Below the pieces are notes generated by a model. The model had not been told where the DNA came from. It searched no databases and saw nothing but the letters and a program-made list of their open reading frames with translations. A stretch of 64,000 bases of DNA, from the NCBI GenBank assembly GCA_017893485.1, contig CM030367.1, positions 139,380,388 to 139,444,387 of the forward strand, in the 5' to 3' direction. The position numbers and the translations under genes were made by a program. Of this stretch, positions 45,331 through 56,386 are shown one piece after another. Source of the stretch: Hemerocallis citrina (lineage: Eukaryota > Streptophyta > Magnoliopsida > Asparagales > Asphodelaceae). The first letter of the stretch is position 1, and every line of letters begins with the position of its first letter.

Positions 45331-45334
<4 letters not shown>
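45113..45334 (-). repeat. 5' LTR of the Tat element, second part
   Basis: It resumes ATTACCTGTGAAGG exactly where 37855 breaks off and runs to CCATATCA. Four ATATC repeats at the end blur the border; TATAT follows, matching the sequence before 20633. Confidence 0.88.

Positions 45335-45405
<71 letters not shown>
45335..45405. repeat. TA microsatellite
   Basis: About 70 bp of TA repeats. Similar tracts lie at 46025-46068 and 46406-46455, and a short one at 20611-20632. Together they were one TA-rich target for the Tat element and the MITEs. Confidence 0.9.
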
Positions 45406-45409
<4 letters not shown>

Positions 45410-46022
45410 AATGCTCCATTGAAAACGGGTCTAGTTTTCACGCGATGGAAAACACCAATCTGAGCCGTTGGATCGCTCATGATCGTGATCAGCGGCTTAG
45501 ATCGAGCTCCCCATCAACCGTTTCAATTGATCAGTGGAGGGTTATTTTGGTAATTTCGTCCTAAATAACTCTTCGCTTCACGGATTCTAAAAAAATTGAT
45601 ATAACCTAGTCCGTTGTTGGGAATAATGGCATAGGTTATAAAAAATTTAGAACAACGGCCTTGTTCTAAATTTGGATAAAATTTCTATAAAATTTGATAG
45701 CCTAGGCCGTTGTTCCCAACAACGGCCTAGGTTATAAAAATTGAGAACAAGGCCGTTGTTCCAAACAACGGCCTATAATTCAGTTTTTTATAACCTAGGC
45801 CGTTGTTCCCAACAACGGCCTAGGTTATATTCATTTTTTCAGAGCAAATCAGGTGAAGAGTTATTTGGGAAAAAATTCCCAAAATAACACTCCGCCACTT
45901 AAGTAATATTGGGTGATGGGCGGAGGCGATCTGAGCCGCTGATCACGATCAAGAGTGATCCAATGGCTCAGAATGGTGTTTTCCAACTCGTGAAAACAAA
46001 CCCGTTTTCAATGGAGCATTTG

Positions 46023-46024
<2 letters not shown>
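45406..46024. mobile_element. MITE 1, 619 bp, with about 110-bp terminal inverted repeats
   Basis: Left end GGCAAATGCTCCATTGAAAA, right end its complement; the inverted arms stay alignable for about 110 bp, to CAGCGGCT(T/C)AGATCG. There is no coding sequence. The middle holds three CCGTTGTT hairpins, the best at 45701-45731 and at 45789-45829. It lies between TA tracts, so its duplication is probably TA-rich and cannot be sized. Confidence 0.88.
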
Positions 46025-46068
<44 letters not shown>

Positions 46069-46071
<3 letters not shown>

Positions 46072-46245
46072 AAATGCTCCATTGAAAATGCAAATGTTGT
46101 GAAAACACATGAAAACCACCTAGGCCGTTGTTTCCAACAACAGCCTCGGTTATAATGTATTATAACCTAGGCCGTTGTTTCCGACAACGGCTTAGGTGGT
46201 TTTCCACGTTTTCATCACTACAGTACATTTTCAATGGAGCATTCC
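46069..46245. mobile_element. MITE 2, 177 bp
   Basis: It begins GGGAAATGCTCCATTGAAAA and ends TTTTCAATGGAGCATTCC. It contains two CCTAGGCCGTTGTTT hairpins around TATAATGTATTATA. The ends are clearly related to MITE 1. Confidence 0.85.
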
Positions 46246-46252
46246 TTATATA

Positions 46253-46403
46253 GGGAAATGCTTGGTTGAAAATGCAAATGTCTGTGAAAACGTGGAAAAC
46301 CACCTAGGCCGTTGGAAACAACGGCCTAGGTTATAATGCATTATAACGGCCTAGGCTTGTTTTCACGTTTTCCACAAAATTTGCGTTTTCAATGGAGCAT
46401 TTC

Positions 46404-46405
<2 letters not shown>
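46253..46405. mobile_element. MITE 3, 153 bp
   Basis: It begins GGGAAATGCTTGGTTGAAAA and ends TTTTCAATGGAGCATTTCCC, separated from MITE 2 by 7 bp (TTATATA). The middle is a CCTAGGCCGTT hairpin. Same family as MITE 2. Confidence 0.85.
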
Positions 46406-46458
<53 letters not shown>

Positions 46459-47089
46459 GCATCTTCGGTTGTAAACGGGTCTGTTTGCACAGACCCGTGC
46501 GAACTTTAATCTGGGCCGGTGGATCTTTGATCCAACGGACCATATATTTTTTTATAATATTTTGCCTTAACCCACCGTTTCCAACGGGTTAGGGCAAAGT
46601 TTTATAAAAAAATATTGCCTTAACCCGTCGTTGATAAGGACGGGTTAAGGTAAAGATATAATCTCAGATCTGTATACAGTCCTTCCTCTTCCTCGTCGAC
46701 CCCAACCCATATTCTATCGTATTTTTGGGCGAAACCAACCCAAAAACCCTTAAAAAATTCCAAACTCCTCCGTTTGCTCCTACTCCTCCTCTTTCACTCT
46801 CATACAATCTCTCTCTCCAAATATCTACATTGAAAGCAAATCAATTCCCGTGCGAAGGCCACAAATCGATCTATTAGCAAAATTCGTGGTTATTTTGTAA
46901 GGTATTGACTAATTCTTTACCTTATTAGAGTTAATTATGTTGATTTCTAAATTTTGTCGTAGTAAATTATTTAGAAAGTCCAAAAATAAATGCTTTGCCC
47001 AAAATTATTTAGAAATTTAGTCATGTTTGGCTTACTAATTTAGTTTTATTTGTGTTAATTTTTCACGTTCAATTTATACTGAATTAATG

Positions 47090-49080
47090 ACTCAGAATTT
47101 TTTAGTGCGGTTAGAGTAGAAAACCTTACAAACGGCCTCCAAAAAATACGAAACTTTGCGAGTAGGTTGATCTCACATAGCACAAGCCACCCCAACATGT
47201 AGAAGTAGGTTTCGATTCACGGTTCAAGATATACGGCCGTGTATCGCTTTTGGTTAAAAAAAACCTAATAAAGTAGTATACGGACGTATATCGCAAACCG
47301 TGAGTCGAAACTCACTTGGCTTGCGCTACGTGAATTCGACCAAGTTGGAAAGTTTTATAAATTTTGAATGTCATTTGTGCAGTTTTCTCACGTTCCTCTC
47401 ATTAGAAGTTAATGACTTAGAATTTTTTTAGTGCGGTTAGAGTTGAAAACCTTGCAAACGGCCTCCAAAAAATACGAAACTTTGTAAGTAGGTTGATCTC
47501 ACGCAGCACAAGCCACCCCAACTTATAGAAGTGGGTTTCGATTCACGGTTCGAGATATAAGGCCATGTATCACGTTTGGTTAAAAAAACCTAATAAAGCG
47601 GTATACGGACGTATATCTCAAACCGTGAGTCGAAACTCACTTCTACAAGTTTGGATGGCTTGCGCTACGTGAATTTGACCAAGTTGCAAAGTTTTAGAAA
47701 TTTTGGATGCCGTTTGTGCAATTTTGTGACTTCCTCACATTAGAAGTTATTGACTTAGAATTTTTTTAGTGCGGTTATAGTTGAAAACCTTGCAAATGGC
47801 CTCCAAAAAATACGAACTTTGCGAGTAGGATGGTGTCACATAGCACAAGCAACCCAAACTTGTAGAAGCCAGTTTCGACTCACGATTAGAGAGATACGGC
47901 CGTGTATCGCTTTTAGTTGAAAAAAACCCAAATAAAGTGATACATGGCCGTACCTCTCGAACCGTTAGTTGAAGCTCACTTGTACAAGTTGGGGTGGCTT
48001 GGCCTATGTGAATTCCAGTAAGGTGCAAATTTTTATAAATTTTGGATGCCGTTTGTGTGGTTTTGTCACGTTCCTCGCATTAGAAGTTAGTGACTTAGAA
48101 TTTTTTAAGTGCGGTTAGATTAGAAAACCCTACAAACGATATCCAAAAAATACGAAACTTTGCAAGTAGGATGGTCTCATGTAGCACAAGCAACCCGAAT
48201 ATGCATAAGTCAATTTCGACTCACGGTTAGAGAGATACGGCCGTGTATCGCTTTCGGTTGAAAAAAACCCAAATAAAGCGATACACGGCCGTATCTCTCG
48301 AACCGTTAGTCGAAACTCACTTGTACAAGTTGGGATGGCTTGCACTACGTGAATTCTAACAAGGTGCAAAGTTTTATAAATTTTGGATGCCGTTTGTGTA
48401 GTTCTGTCACGTTCCTCGCATTAGAAGTTAGTGACTTAGAATTTTCTAAGTGCGGTTAGATTAGAAAACCCTGCAAACGACATCCAAAATATATGAAACT
48501 TTGCGAGTACGATGGTCTCGTAGCACAAGTAACCCGAACTTGTATAAGTCAATTTCGAATCACGGTTAGAGAGATACGGCTGTATATCGCTGTTAGTTGA
48601 AAAAACCCAAATAAAGTGATACACGGCCGTATCTCTCGAACCGTTAGTCAAAACTCACTTGTACAAATTGGGGTGGCTTGGGCTACGTGAATTCAAGCAA
48701 GGTGCAAAGTTTTATAAATTTTGGATGTCGTTTGTGCGGTTTTCTCACGTTCCTCGCATTAGAAGTTAATAACTTAGAACGCGTTTAGTGCGGTTATACT
48801 AGAAAACCCTTCAAACGACCTTCAAAAAATACAAAATTTTGCGACTCGGATGGTCTTACGTAGATCAAGCAACCCCAATTTGTAGAAGTGAGTTTCGACT
48901 AACGGTCCGAGAGATACAACCGTGTGTCGCTTTTGGTTATAAAAACACCAAATACAGCGGTACACAACCGTATCTCGCATACCGTGAGTCGAAAATCACT
49001 TCTACAAGTTACGGTGGCTTGTGCTAAGTGAATTAAAGTAAGTTGCAAAGTTTTATAAATTGTGGATGCCTTTTGTGTGG
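47090..49080. repeat. Dyad tandem repeats, about 6 units of 337-340 bp
   Basis: The marker ACGGCCGTGTATCGC (with variants) recurs near 47233, 47569, 47895, 48235, 48575 and 48915. Each unit holds a long dyad: an arm running from CACAAGCCACCCCAACTTG to CGGCCGTGTATCGC, a short A/T linker, then the same arm inverted. No coding sequence; it forms the leader of the transposase gene. Confidence 0.9.
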
Positions 49081-49186
49081 TTATGTCACGTTTCTCGAAT
49101 AATATGTAAATAAAGTTAGAAATTTTTCATCACATTCCGTAACGGGTTTAGTAGCCCTAATTGTTCTCCTTTTCATTTTCTTAGGT

Positions 49187-51314
49187 ATGGACAGTTTTGA
49201 AGAAAGTTCTATTGCCGGAGAAAAATTTGTTCGTGCACAACAAATTGGCGAGTTTCTTCCTCTTGTTGACGAGTACCTAAAACCGAAGATTCGTATGACA
49301 TTTCCCACTCTAGAGGAAGCGGAAAAATTTTATTCTTTGTACTGGAAATGTACGGGATTCTCTATGCATAAGGGTGGAAATAAATACAAGGAAAACGATG
49401 TAGTGGATAAATCATATGTATGTAATAAAGCCGGGGAGTCACCGAATAATCAGAATGAAGTTAGACGAGGAACAACTTCTAGAACGGATTGAAAAGCTTT
49501 CGTTCGTGTCAAACTAAACCCACAAAGTAATTCGTGGATTATTTATTCATTTAATGAACCACACAATCACGAATTTACTTCACCCGGTAGACGTCATTTG
49601 CTACCTCGGAACCGTGAATTGAAAAATACAAATAAAAAAGTAATTGGTCAACTTACCGAAGCTAATGTCCTTGTATGCAAACAAATGCTATTCTTCGGAA
49701 GTGCAAGTGGAGGTAATGAGAAAATTGGTTTTACTGAAACCGATGTCAGAAATCTCAGGAGAGACGAGATGGAAGGTTTAAAAGGACACGACGGGCAAAT
49801 GCTACTTGAGTTCTTTGAATCCAAAAAGGAGATCGATCCTTTATTCTATTATGATTACCAATGTGATCCCGAAGGGCGATTGTCCCATTGTGCTGGGTGG
49901 ATGGTATCGCTAGAAAGAATTATGAAGTATTTGGGGATGTTGTTTGCTTTGATGCTACCTACAACACAAACCGATACGGGATGTTGTTTGTACCATTTGT
50001 TGGATTCAATCATCATTGGCAATCAATATTCCTAGGTTGTGGGTTCATCCCAAATGAGAAGGCATCCTCATTTGAGTGGTTCTTTGAAAAGTGGCGAGGA
50101 GAAATGACTCACGATCTGATGAACATCGTGACAGATGAGGATCGTGGAATAACTGCTGTAGTTTCTAAAGTTTTCTCAATCACGTCACATAGATTTTGTA
50201 TTTGGCATATTTTGGATAAGTTACTGCATGAAGTGCGTATGCCGAATAACATTGACGAGTTTAGGGATGCTTTGAAGACTATCATTTATACGGCAAAATA
50301 TAAAACTGAATTTGAACAGAAGTGGAAAATTTTGATTTTCCAGTACAAACTTGAGAATAACAAATGGTTGAATGATAAATTTGAGATTCGCGAGAAATGG
50401 GCTCCTATGTACGCAAGAGACTCATTTTGGGGCGACATGTTGAGTACCCAACCTAGCGAATCGCTACATTCATCCTTGAAGTAACATACTCATAAGAAGT
50501 ACTTATTACATGAATTTGCCATCATCTTTGACCGAGTCTTAGTAAAACAAATACACGATGAACTTAAAGAAACTCATCGTGATCGCAAGAAGAGGCCAAA
50601 ATTGAAGACCGAATGGCCGTTGGAGTCACAAATGGTGGGAACATACACACTAAAGATTTTCTATAAATTCCAACAAGAAGTCGTAAAAAGCTTATTACTT
50701 AATGTGAGTTTAATTGCGAGTATGGATACACCGGATAGTGCAGCTTTTTCTGTAACCATTTGTGGAAATTCAGAACCGGGGAGGGTGATTTCTTTTTGTA
50801 AAATTCGTCAAATTGCTAAATGCCCTTGTGCCATGTATGACTTCATAGGCATTCCCTGCAAACATTCGAGCAATATATTTGTAGGCGATGGACCTGAGAT
50901 CAACTGACAAGAAGCAGTACACCGGTTCCCAATAGTATGGGCAACAATTTTGCCTCCCGTTATTGTGAATTGACTATGCACTCAAGAAATTTGGTCGATC
51001 TTGGTTGTTCTTCAGAGCGAGGGTATAAGTACATGCTCGACCACATGCTCAAGGGAATCGAAGGCTTTTCTCACTTTCAATCCGGGAATATCACACCACA
51101 AGAAGGTAGCGCACAACCGGAGAGTGGTGGACATGCACATGCACATGCACCAGTGGGGGATCCCGTGCAGTGCACCACAAAGGAGAGGCTTAAAGGGAAG
51201 AGGTTAAAGTCTATAAGAGAATCCCAAAAAACGAAGAGGCCAAGACTTTGCAGGACATGCCTTCGTGTCGTATGTCACGATTCACGAAATTACCCAAAAA
51301 ATATGGTAAGATAA
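49187..51314 (+). pseudogene. FAR1/FHY3-like MULE transposase, broken
   Basis: The family includes Mutator transposases and the domesticated FAR1/FRS transcription factors. Domain order: FAR1 DNA-binding region (from ATG 49187; RMTFPTLEEAEKFYSLYW), where the zinc-ligand Cys codon appears changed to TGA at 49490-49492; HNHEF block near 49570; MULE DDE domain with CFDATYNTNRYG and VTDEDRGITAVV and the CIWHILDKL block (49888-50484); SWIM finger CPCAMYDFIGIPCKH (about 50820); C-terminal knuckle CRTCLRVVCHDSRNYP, with the last Cys changed to Tyr (about 51250). Breaks: TGA 49490, frameshift near 49885, TAA at 50482-50484, TGA near 50905. An open stretch to TAA 51473-51475 may be a last exon. Confidence 0.88.
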
Positions 51315-51480
51315 TATATCAGAGACTAAGTATTTGTTAATTGGACTCAATAAATCTAAACTTGTTGTAGTTGATACTAACCCATTCTTCTCCCTTATTT
51401 AGTGGATTGGTAGGGTATGAAGAAGCTCCAAACGCTGGAGAGAGTGATGATGATGAAGGTGAAAGTTCGTGCTAAGGGGT

Positions 51481-52109
51481 TATTCGTGTTGTGTATGTCA
51501 TATCAAACTTTCAAGATAAACACCGAATAATTGCTTACTTTTGTCTTTCGATATGAAGATAATTATTATTTTTGACTTTATTATCAACCTTTTTTTTGGG
51601 GGGGGTGTAGGTCCGGAATGAAGCAAAATCGTGCCCATGGAAGGAATCAATTATTGAAAAGTTCCATACTTTTGATTGTATATATGTAGTCAATTGAACG
51701 TTTCTTTTTTGGACAATTAGATTACTAGTGTATTTAATCATATTGCAATTTGTGTGTGTGCATTTTGTGTATTTGTGAACTACATCTGTTGTTGTGGGTC
51801 ATTGAATATATATGCCGTAGTCAACATTTTTTTATTTATAAATATATTACTGGTGTTGTATTTAATCTTAGTGCAATTTGAGTATGTGTGCAATTTCTGA
51901 ACCATACATGTTGTTATGGATGTTGTTGTTATAATTAGTTAGCGAATGTATATTTGTGTTGAAGGTTGTGAGTGATTTTAATGTATATGTGCAAAATGTG
52001 TATTTGTGCAATACATCTATGCTGTTGGAATTTTTTTTTGTGGAAAATTGTGAAAACTTGGTGCAAACTTATATTTTGAAGATAAAATACTGCCAACATT
52101 GGATAAACC
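51481..52109. other. AT-rich 3' flank of the transposase, no gene
   Basis: 629 bp of AT-rich sequence with GTGTATTTGTG-like phrases and a run of G near 51598. I see no gene or clear repeat. Confidence 0.6.
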
Positions 52110-52615
52110 TAGCACATTATTTAAGATAACGGTTTAAAATAACTAAACTCATTATTGTGGATAACGGGTTAAGTAGATTGATATTGGCAGGACTTCAACC
52201 CCTACAGACCAAGTGTTCATAAAGTGCTGCCAATTTCTCTCTACTTAACCCGTTATTTGGGAAAACGGGTTAAGATCACTTAATCCGTTATCGTCAATAA
52301 CGGGTTAACTAGATAGATATTGGCAGGACTTTATGAAAACTTGGTCTGTATGGGGATGAAGACCGACCAATATCTCCTTACTTAACCTGTTGTTCAAGAT
52401 AACGGTTTAAGTGATCTTAACCCGTTATTCCCAATAACGGGTTAAGTAGAGAGAAATTTACAGTACTTTATCAAAACTTGATCTGTAGGGGATGAAGTCC
52501 TGCCAATATCAATCTACTTAACCCGTTATTGGTGTGACGGGTTAGGATCACTTAACCCGTTATCCTGAACAACAGGTTAAGTAAAGAGATTTTTACAGAA
52601 CTTTCGTCTGTGCAG
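52110..52615. repeat. Hairpin array, CTTAACCCGTTATT type
   Basis: About six hairpins. The unit at 52416-52446 is a perfect dyad with 14-bp arms CTTAACCCGTTATT around CCC. The spacers carry AGATATTGGCAG, AAAACTTG and GTCTGTAGGGGATGAAG phrases shared with the arrays at 54995 and 61950, and 52610-52700 matches 62430-62520. Confidence 0.88.
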
Positions 52616-52975
52616 GCTCTATGTGCTATTGTTGATACATATACAACTTCACATAATTTGTTCATTCACAACAACTTCTACAGATGATAAGTTGTTCATT
52701 CAGCAATTCACATCAATCTTGGGATACTTAACCCGTTAGAGCTGAATGATATTTGCAATGTCTTTGCCTTTGTGTTACAACTCTTCAAAATTTCAAGATA
52801 AAGTTCGGAGTCATATTGGGATACGGGTTATATCTTATAACAGCGTTGTACATCATATATTACAAACTGGCAAATACATGTAAATTGAACATACATAGAA
52901 TGCATACAAAACTAAAGCCAATTGATATTACAAAATGATTCTTTGACACTTTCACCAAAATTTGCAATTAATTTA

Positions 52976-53471
52976 GTATACAAGTACATGTTGGGTTTCT
53001 TCTCAACGGGTAGGAAGGATTGCTGACACTGCCTTTTTTGAATGCATAAGTAGCAGTTATTCTCCCTGCATACAATTTAGTTCACTACTATTACACAGAG
53101 GCAGCAATTCTCCGGTTCGTGGGATAGAGTAGTAGTGGGTGTAACCTATATTCAAAGTACTTGACAACTTCTTGACATGCACTCCTCATATTCGTACTAT
53201 TTGTTGCATGATTGTGAGGTGTGCATGCCAAGAAGTTGAAAAGTACCATGAATACATTGTAACACCCACCACTACTCCATCCTATGAAACCAGAGAATTA
53301 TTGCACTCTGTGTAACAATAGGGAATGAATGTATATGAAGGGAGGAGAATTGCTACTTCTGCATTCATTAAAAAAGCCCCAAAAGAAGAGTTAGGGGAAT
53401 GAAGAAAAAAAAGGCAGAGTCAGGAGTCCTCCCTACCCATTGAGGGAAACCCAGCATGCACTTGTACGCTA
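52976..53471. repeat. Foldback, about 230-bp inverted arms
   Basis: The arms 52976 to about 53197 and about 53205-53471 are inverted copies with scattered mismatches and small gaps: TACAAGT(A/G)CATG(T/C)TGGGTTTC at the ends and CTTG(A/G)CATGCAC near the centre. The loop is only a few bases. No coding sequence; it could be a foldback MITE or a source of hairpin RNA. Confidence 0.75.
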
Positions 53472-53699
53472 ACGTAGACATGCATCTGTCTCTCTAGTTC
53501 TGCATCTTCAGCTTCTTTCTGAAACATTGTCCCCCTTCAAATTCTATAAACAATGTTATAGAATAATGATGAAGGAGACTCATTCTTTGAACTCAGGTTT
53601 TTTTTTCTCAAACTTCTTTCCCCTTCTTTGTGAAATTTCTGCATCTGTCTCCTCCCTTCTATTTTTTTCTTTCTTTTCTTCATCTTATGTTTTGGCTTC

Positions 53700-54097
53700 A
53701 TTGAACTCAAGGAGGCCAAGTTATAGGGAAATGAAGAAGGAAAGAAAATAAGCACAAGAAACCAATAATGCATTGATACAACCTCTGAAAATCTTGAATG
53801 AAGAGCGCAAGAAAATAAGGAGGCATTGATACACTTCTGAAATGTAATGAATGAAGAAGGCAAGAAAACAAGAAGGTAATGAGGAAGGCAAGAAAAGAAG
53901 CACAAGAAAACAAGAAGGCATTGGACTTCTGAAAATATTGAATGAAGAGAGCAAAAAAACAAGAAGGCATTGATGCACTTCTGAAATTCTTGAATGAAGA
54001 AGGCAAAAAAACAAGAAGGCATTGATTGATACACTTCTCAAAATCTTCAATGTAGAAGGCAAGAAAACAAGAAGGAAATGAAGAAGGTAAGAAAAGA
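53700..54097. repeat. Purine-rich minisatellite, about 60-bp units
   Basis: Irregular repeats of GCAAGAAAACAAGAAGGCAT with TTGATACACTTCTGAAAATC and TTGAATGAAGAA, about six units, interrupted at 54098 by the TRIM and resuming for some 30 bp after 54901. All minus frames stay open by chance because the strand is poor in stop triplets. Confidence 0.8.
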
Positions 54098-54901
54098 TGT
54101 AACGCCCCGCCCCAATACTCAGACAATTTTAATATTTTTAGAAGACAAATAAGATACTATGTAGTACAACTGCCCACCACAGGCTGCCTCTCAAAAGGTG
54201 GTTAACCAATTAGGTGACTCTTGATCATAGGCAATTATATTTATACTCAAATTATTTTTGTGCACTTTTCATGTGGGACTAAATTTCTCAAATCCTTCTC
54301 AAATCTGGCCCAATCCGGCCCAACTATGCAGTAGCAGTCGACTGCTACACGGACCAGTCGACTGTTCGCTGCAAATACGGGGTATTACATACACCCCACC
54401 TTAGAAATCAGCGTCCTCGCTGAGTACGGGACACACATCTAGTGTAGGATCCGCCCTTTCTAGCCGATGTAGTATAGTCCTCGACCCCGGAGATAAATCA
54501 CTCTCAACACCGCAGATCCTACCTGATCCCGGAGATAAGTGACTCTCAACACCGCGGATCATACTGACCTCTTCTACACCCGGTGTCGAAAGTCGGCTCT
54601 GATACCATTTGTAACGCCCCGCCCCAATACTCAGACAATTTTAATATTTTTAGAAGACAAATTAGATACTATGTAGTACAACTGCCCACTACAGGTTGCC
54701 TCTCAAAAGGTGGTTAACCAATTAGGTGACTCTTGATCATAGGCAATTATATTTATACTCAAACTATTTTTGTGCACTTCCCATGTGGGACTAAATTTCT
54801 CAAATCCTTCTCAAATCTGGCCCAATCCGGCCCAACTATGCATTAGCGGTCGACTGCTACACGGACTAGTCGACTGTTCGCTGCAAATACGGGATATTAC
54901 A
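54098..54901 (-). mobile_element. TRIM element, 804 bp, TSD AAAGA
   Basis: Two 292-bp LTRs (54098-54389 and 54610-54901) flank 220 bp of internal sequence; AAAGA lies at 54093-54097 and 54902-54906. The minus-strand primer site TGGTATCAGAGC (54597-54608) lies one base from the right LTR, giving minus orientation. The LTRs begin TGTAACGCCCCG, end GGTATTACA or ATATTACA, and contain two GTCGAC palindromes (CAGTCGACTG; second left copy CCAGTCGACTG). No coding capacity. It must have moved with enzymes made elsewhere. Confidence 0.95.
54597..54608 (-). other. Primer-binding site of the TRIM
   Basis: The minus strand reads TGGTATCAGAGC, the initiator-tRNA-Met primer type, beside the right LTR. Confidence 0.9.
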
Positions 54902-54994
54902 AAAGAAGCACAAGAAAACAAAGAAGCAACTGCCACAGACCTAAATTCAAAGGTACAGAAGAGCTTCGTCATCTACAGACCAAGTATTCATAAA

Positions 54995-55175
54995 GTGCTG
55001 GCAATATATCTCCACTTAACCCGTTATTGGAAATGACAGGTTAAATACACTTAACCCGTCATCACCAATAATGGGTTAAGTAGAGATGAAGTTCTGCCAA
55101 AATATCTCTACGTTACCCGTTATTGGTGATGACGGGTGAAGTGTACTTAACCCGTCATCACCAATAACGGTTAAG
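54995..55175. repeat. Hairpin array, CTTAACCCGTYATY type
   Basis: Four imperfect dyads (near 55015, 55050, 55108 and 55146) with the same spacers as the arrays at 52110 and 61950. It lies just right of the TRIM and minisatellite. Confidence 0.85.
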
Positions 55176-55309
55176 TAGAGATATTTTGTCTGAACATTAT
55201 GAATACTTGCTCTGTGGACATCGAAGCACTTTTGTACATTCCTCTGTTGTTGCTTCTTTGTTTTGTTGCACTTGTTGTTATTGGATTTTGAGAAGTGTAT
55301 CAATGCCTT

Positions 55310-56290
55310 CCTATTTTTAGAGAAGGTTAGAGATAAGCTTATAGTAGGTTTAGAGATAAGGTTAGAGTAGGGTTAGGACAAGTTTGAATAAACTTTATCC
55401 AATTTTGAACTATATTAATTATTTTGATATTGTTTAAAATTACTTTAACAATTTTGATATTATTTATTAGAATTACAAACATATTTCTTAGGGTTAGAGT
55501 AGTTCTTAGGGTTATGGTAGGGTTACAGTGGGGTTGGAGAGTTAAAGTAGGGTTATAGTAGGGTTAGAGTAATTTTAAACATTATGAAAATAAATAATAT
55601 AGTTGAAAATTTGAAAAAATTTATTAAAAATGACTCCAACCCTACGAACTACTCTAACCCTAATGTAACCCAACTATTCTAACCCTAGCCGTAACCCTTC
55701 TGTAACCCTACTCTCCCCCAAGCCGTAACCCTAGCCGTAATACTTGGTCTGTGGACATCGAAGCACTTCTGTACATTCCTCTGTTGTTGCATAGGTTTAG
55801 AGATAAGGTTAGAGTGAGGTTTAGAGATAGGGTTCGAACATGGTTAAGTATGGTTAAGACAAGTTTGTAGGTTTAGAAAAGGTTATAGATAAGGTTAGAG
55901 GAGGTTGGAGTAGGTTTAGAGAGAAGGTTAGAGTAGGTTAGAGGTAAGGTTAGAGTGGGTTAGAGTAGTTTTTAGGGTTAGAGTAGGGTTACGGTAGGGT
56001 TGGATAGTTAAAGTAGGGTTACAGTAGGGTTAGAGTAGTTTTAAACATTATGAAATTAAATAATATAGTTGAAAATACGATAAATTTTATTAAAAATTAG
56101 AAATAACCCTACGAACTAATCTTTAACCCTAATGTAGAGAGATCTATTCTAACCCTAGCCGTAACCCTACTGTAATCCTACTCTCACCCAAGCCGTAACC
56201 CTATTTATGTAAAACAAATAATAATATACAATACAAACAAATTGTGTTAGGGTTATTGTTAGGGTTAGGGTTATATCTTAAAACTCTTTC
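55310..56290. repeat. GGTTA-rich repeats with inverted parts
   Basis: Irregular GGTTAGAGTAG and AGGGTTA phrases, with opposite-strand CTAACCCTAGCCGTAACCCT stretches at about 55635-55735 and 56105-56205. A related CCCTAA-rich segment lies at 61670-61750. This is not the canonical plant telomere repeat TTTAGGG; the phrases vary in length and order. No gene. Confidence 0.75.
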
Positions 56291-56386
56291 TTCCACTTCC
56301 TCTCAGTTCCCGCTGCTTTGCCAATTCTGTTCTTCGATTGTAAAAGCAAGTTAAGGACTTGTACTATATGTACGGGGAGGAAGTCT

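Larger units (their letters stand above)
20633..45334 (-). mobile_element. Tat-lineage Ty3/gypsy element with two nested insertions
   Basis: LTRs at 20633-21110 and, split, at 37540-37855 plus 45113-45334. TATAT precedes the left LTR and follows the right one, consistent with insertion into a TA tract. On the minus strand the order is 5' LTR, primer site, gag, protease, reverse transcriptase, RNase H, a second (archaeal-type) RNase H, integrase, long tandem repeats, an antisense gene, more repeats, 3' LTR. The second RNase H and the antisense gene are Tat-lineage traits. A 4367-bp solo LTR splits the reverse transcriptase and a 7257-bp copia insertion splits the 5' LTR. Without these the element would be about 13 kb. 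All coding regions are broken. Confidence 0.9.
46456..51480 (+). mobile_element. FAR1-type MULE with dyad repeat leader
   Basis: It starts at the end of a TA tract with GAGGCATCTTCGGTTGTAAA. Following are two GCCTTAACCCG hairpins (46562-46650), a conserved block near 46880-46990, about six 337-340 bp dyad repeats (47090-49080), and a broken FAR1/MULE transposase gene (49187-51314). The left 500 bp match the inverted arm at 20610-20100. I could not find the matching right terminus, so the right limit is a guess. The DDE transposase with SWIM finger supports a Mutator-superfamily assignment. Confidence 0.65.

Noticed and set aside
46331..46543. Minus-strand frame with Ile-Tyr repeats
   Set aside because: It is a translation of the TA microsatellite between a MITE and the MULE end.
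53537..54126. Overlapping minus-strand open frames of 113-165 codons
   Set aside because: They lie in a purine-rich minisatellite with few stop triplets; three frames are open at once and the products are Phe/Leu/Ser-rich repeats.
55310..56290. Interstitial telomere
   Set aside because: The canonical TTTAGGG period is absent; phrases are of irregular length and mixed with inverted parts.
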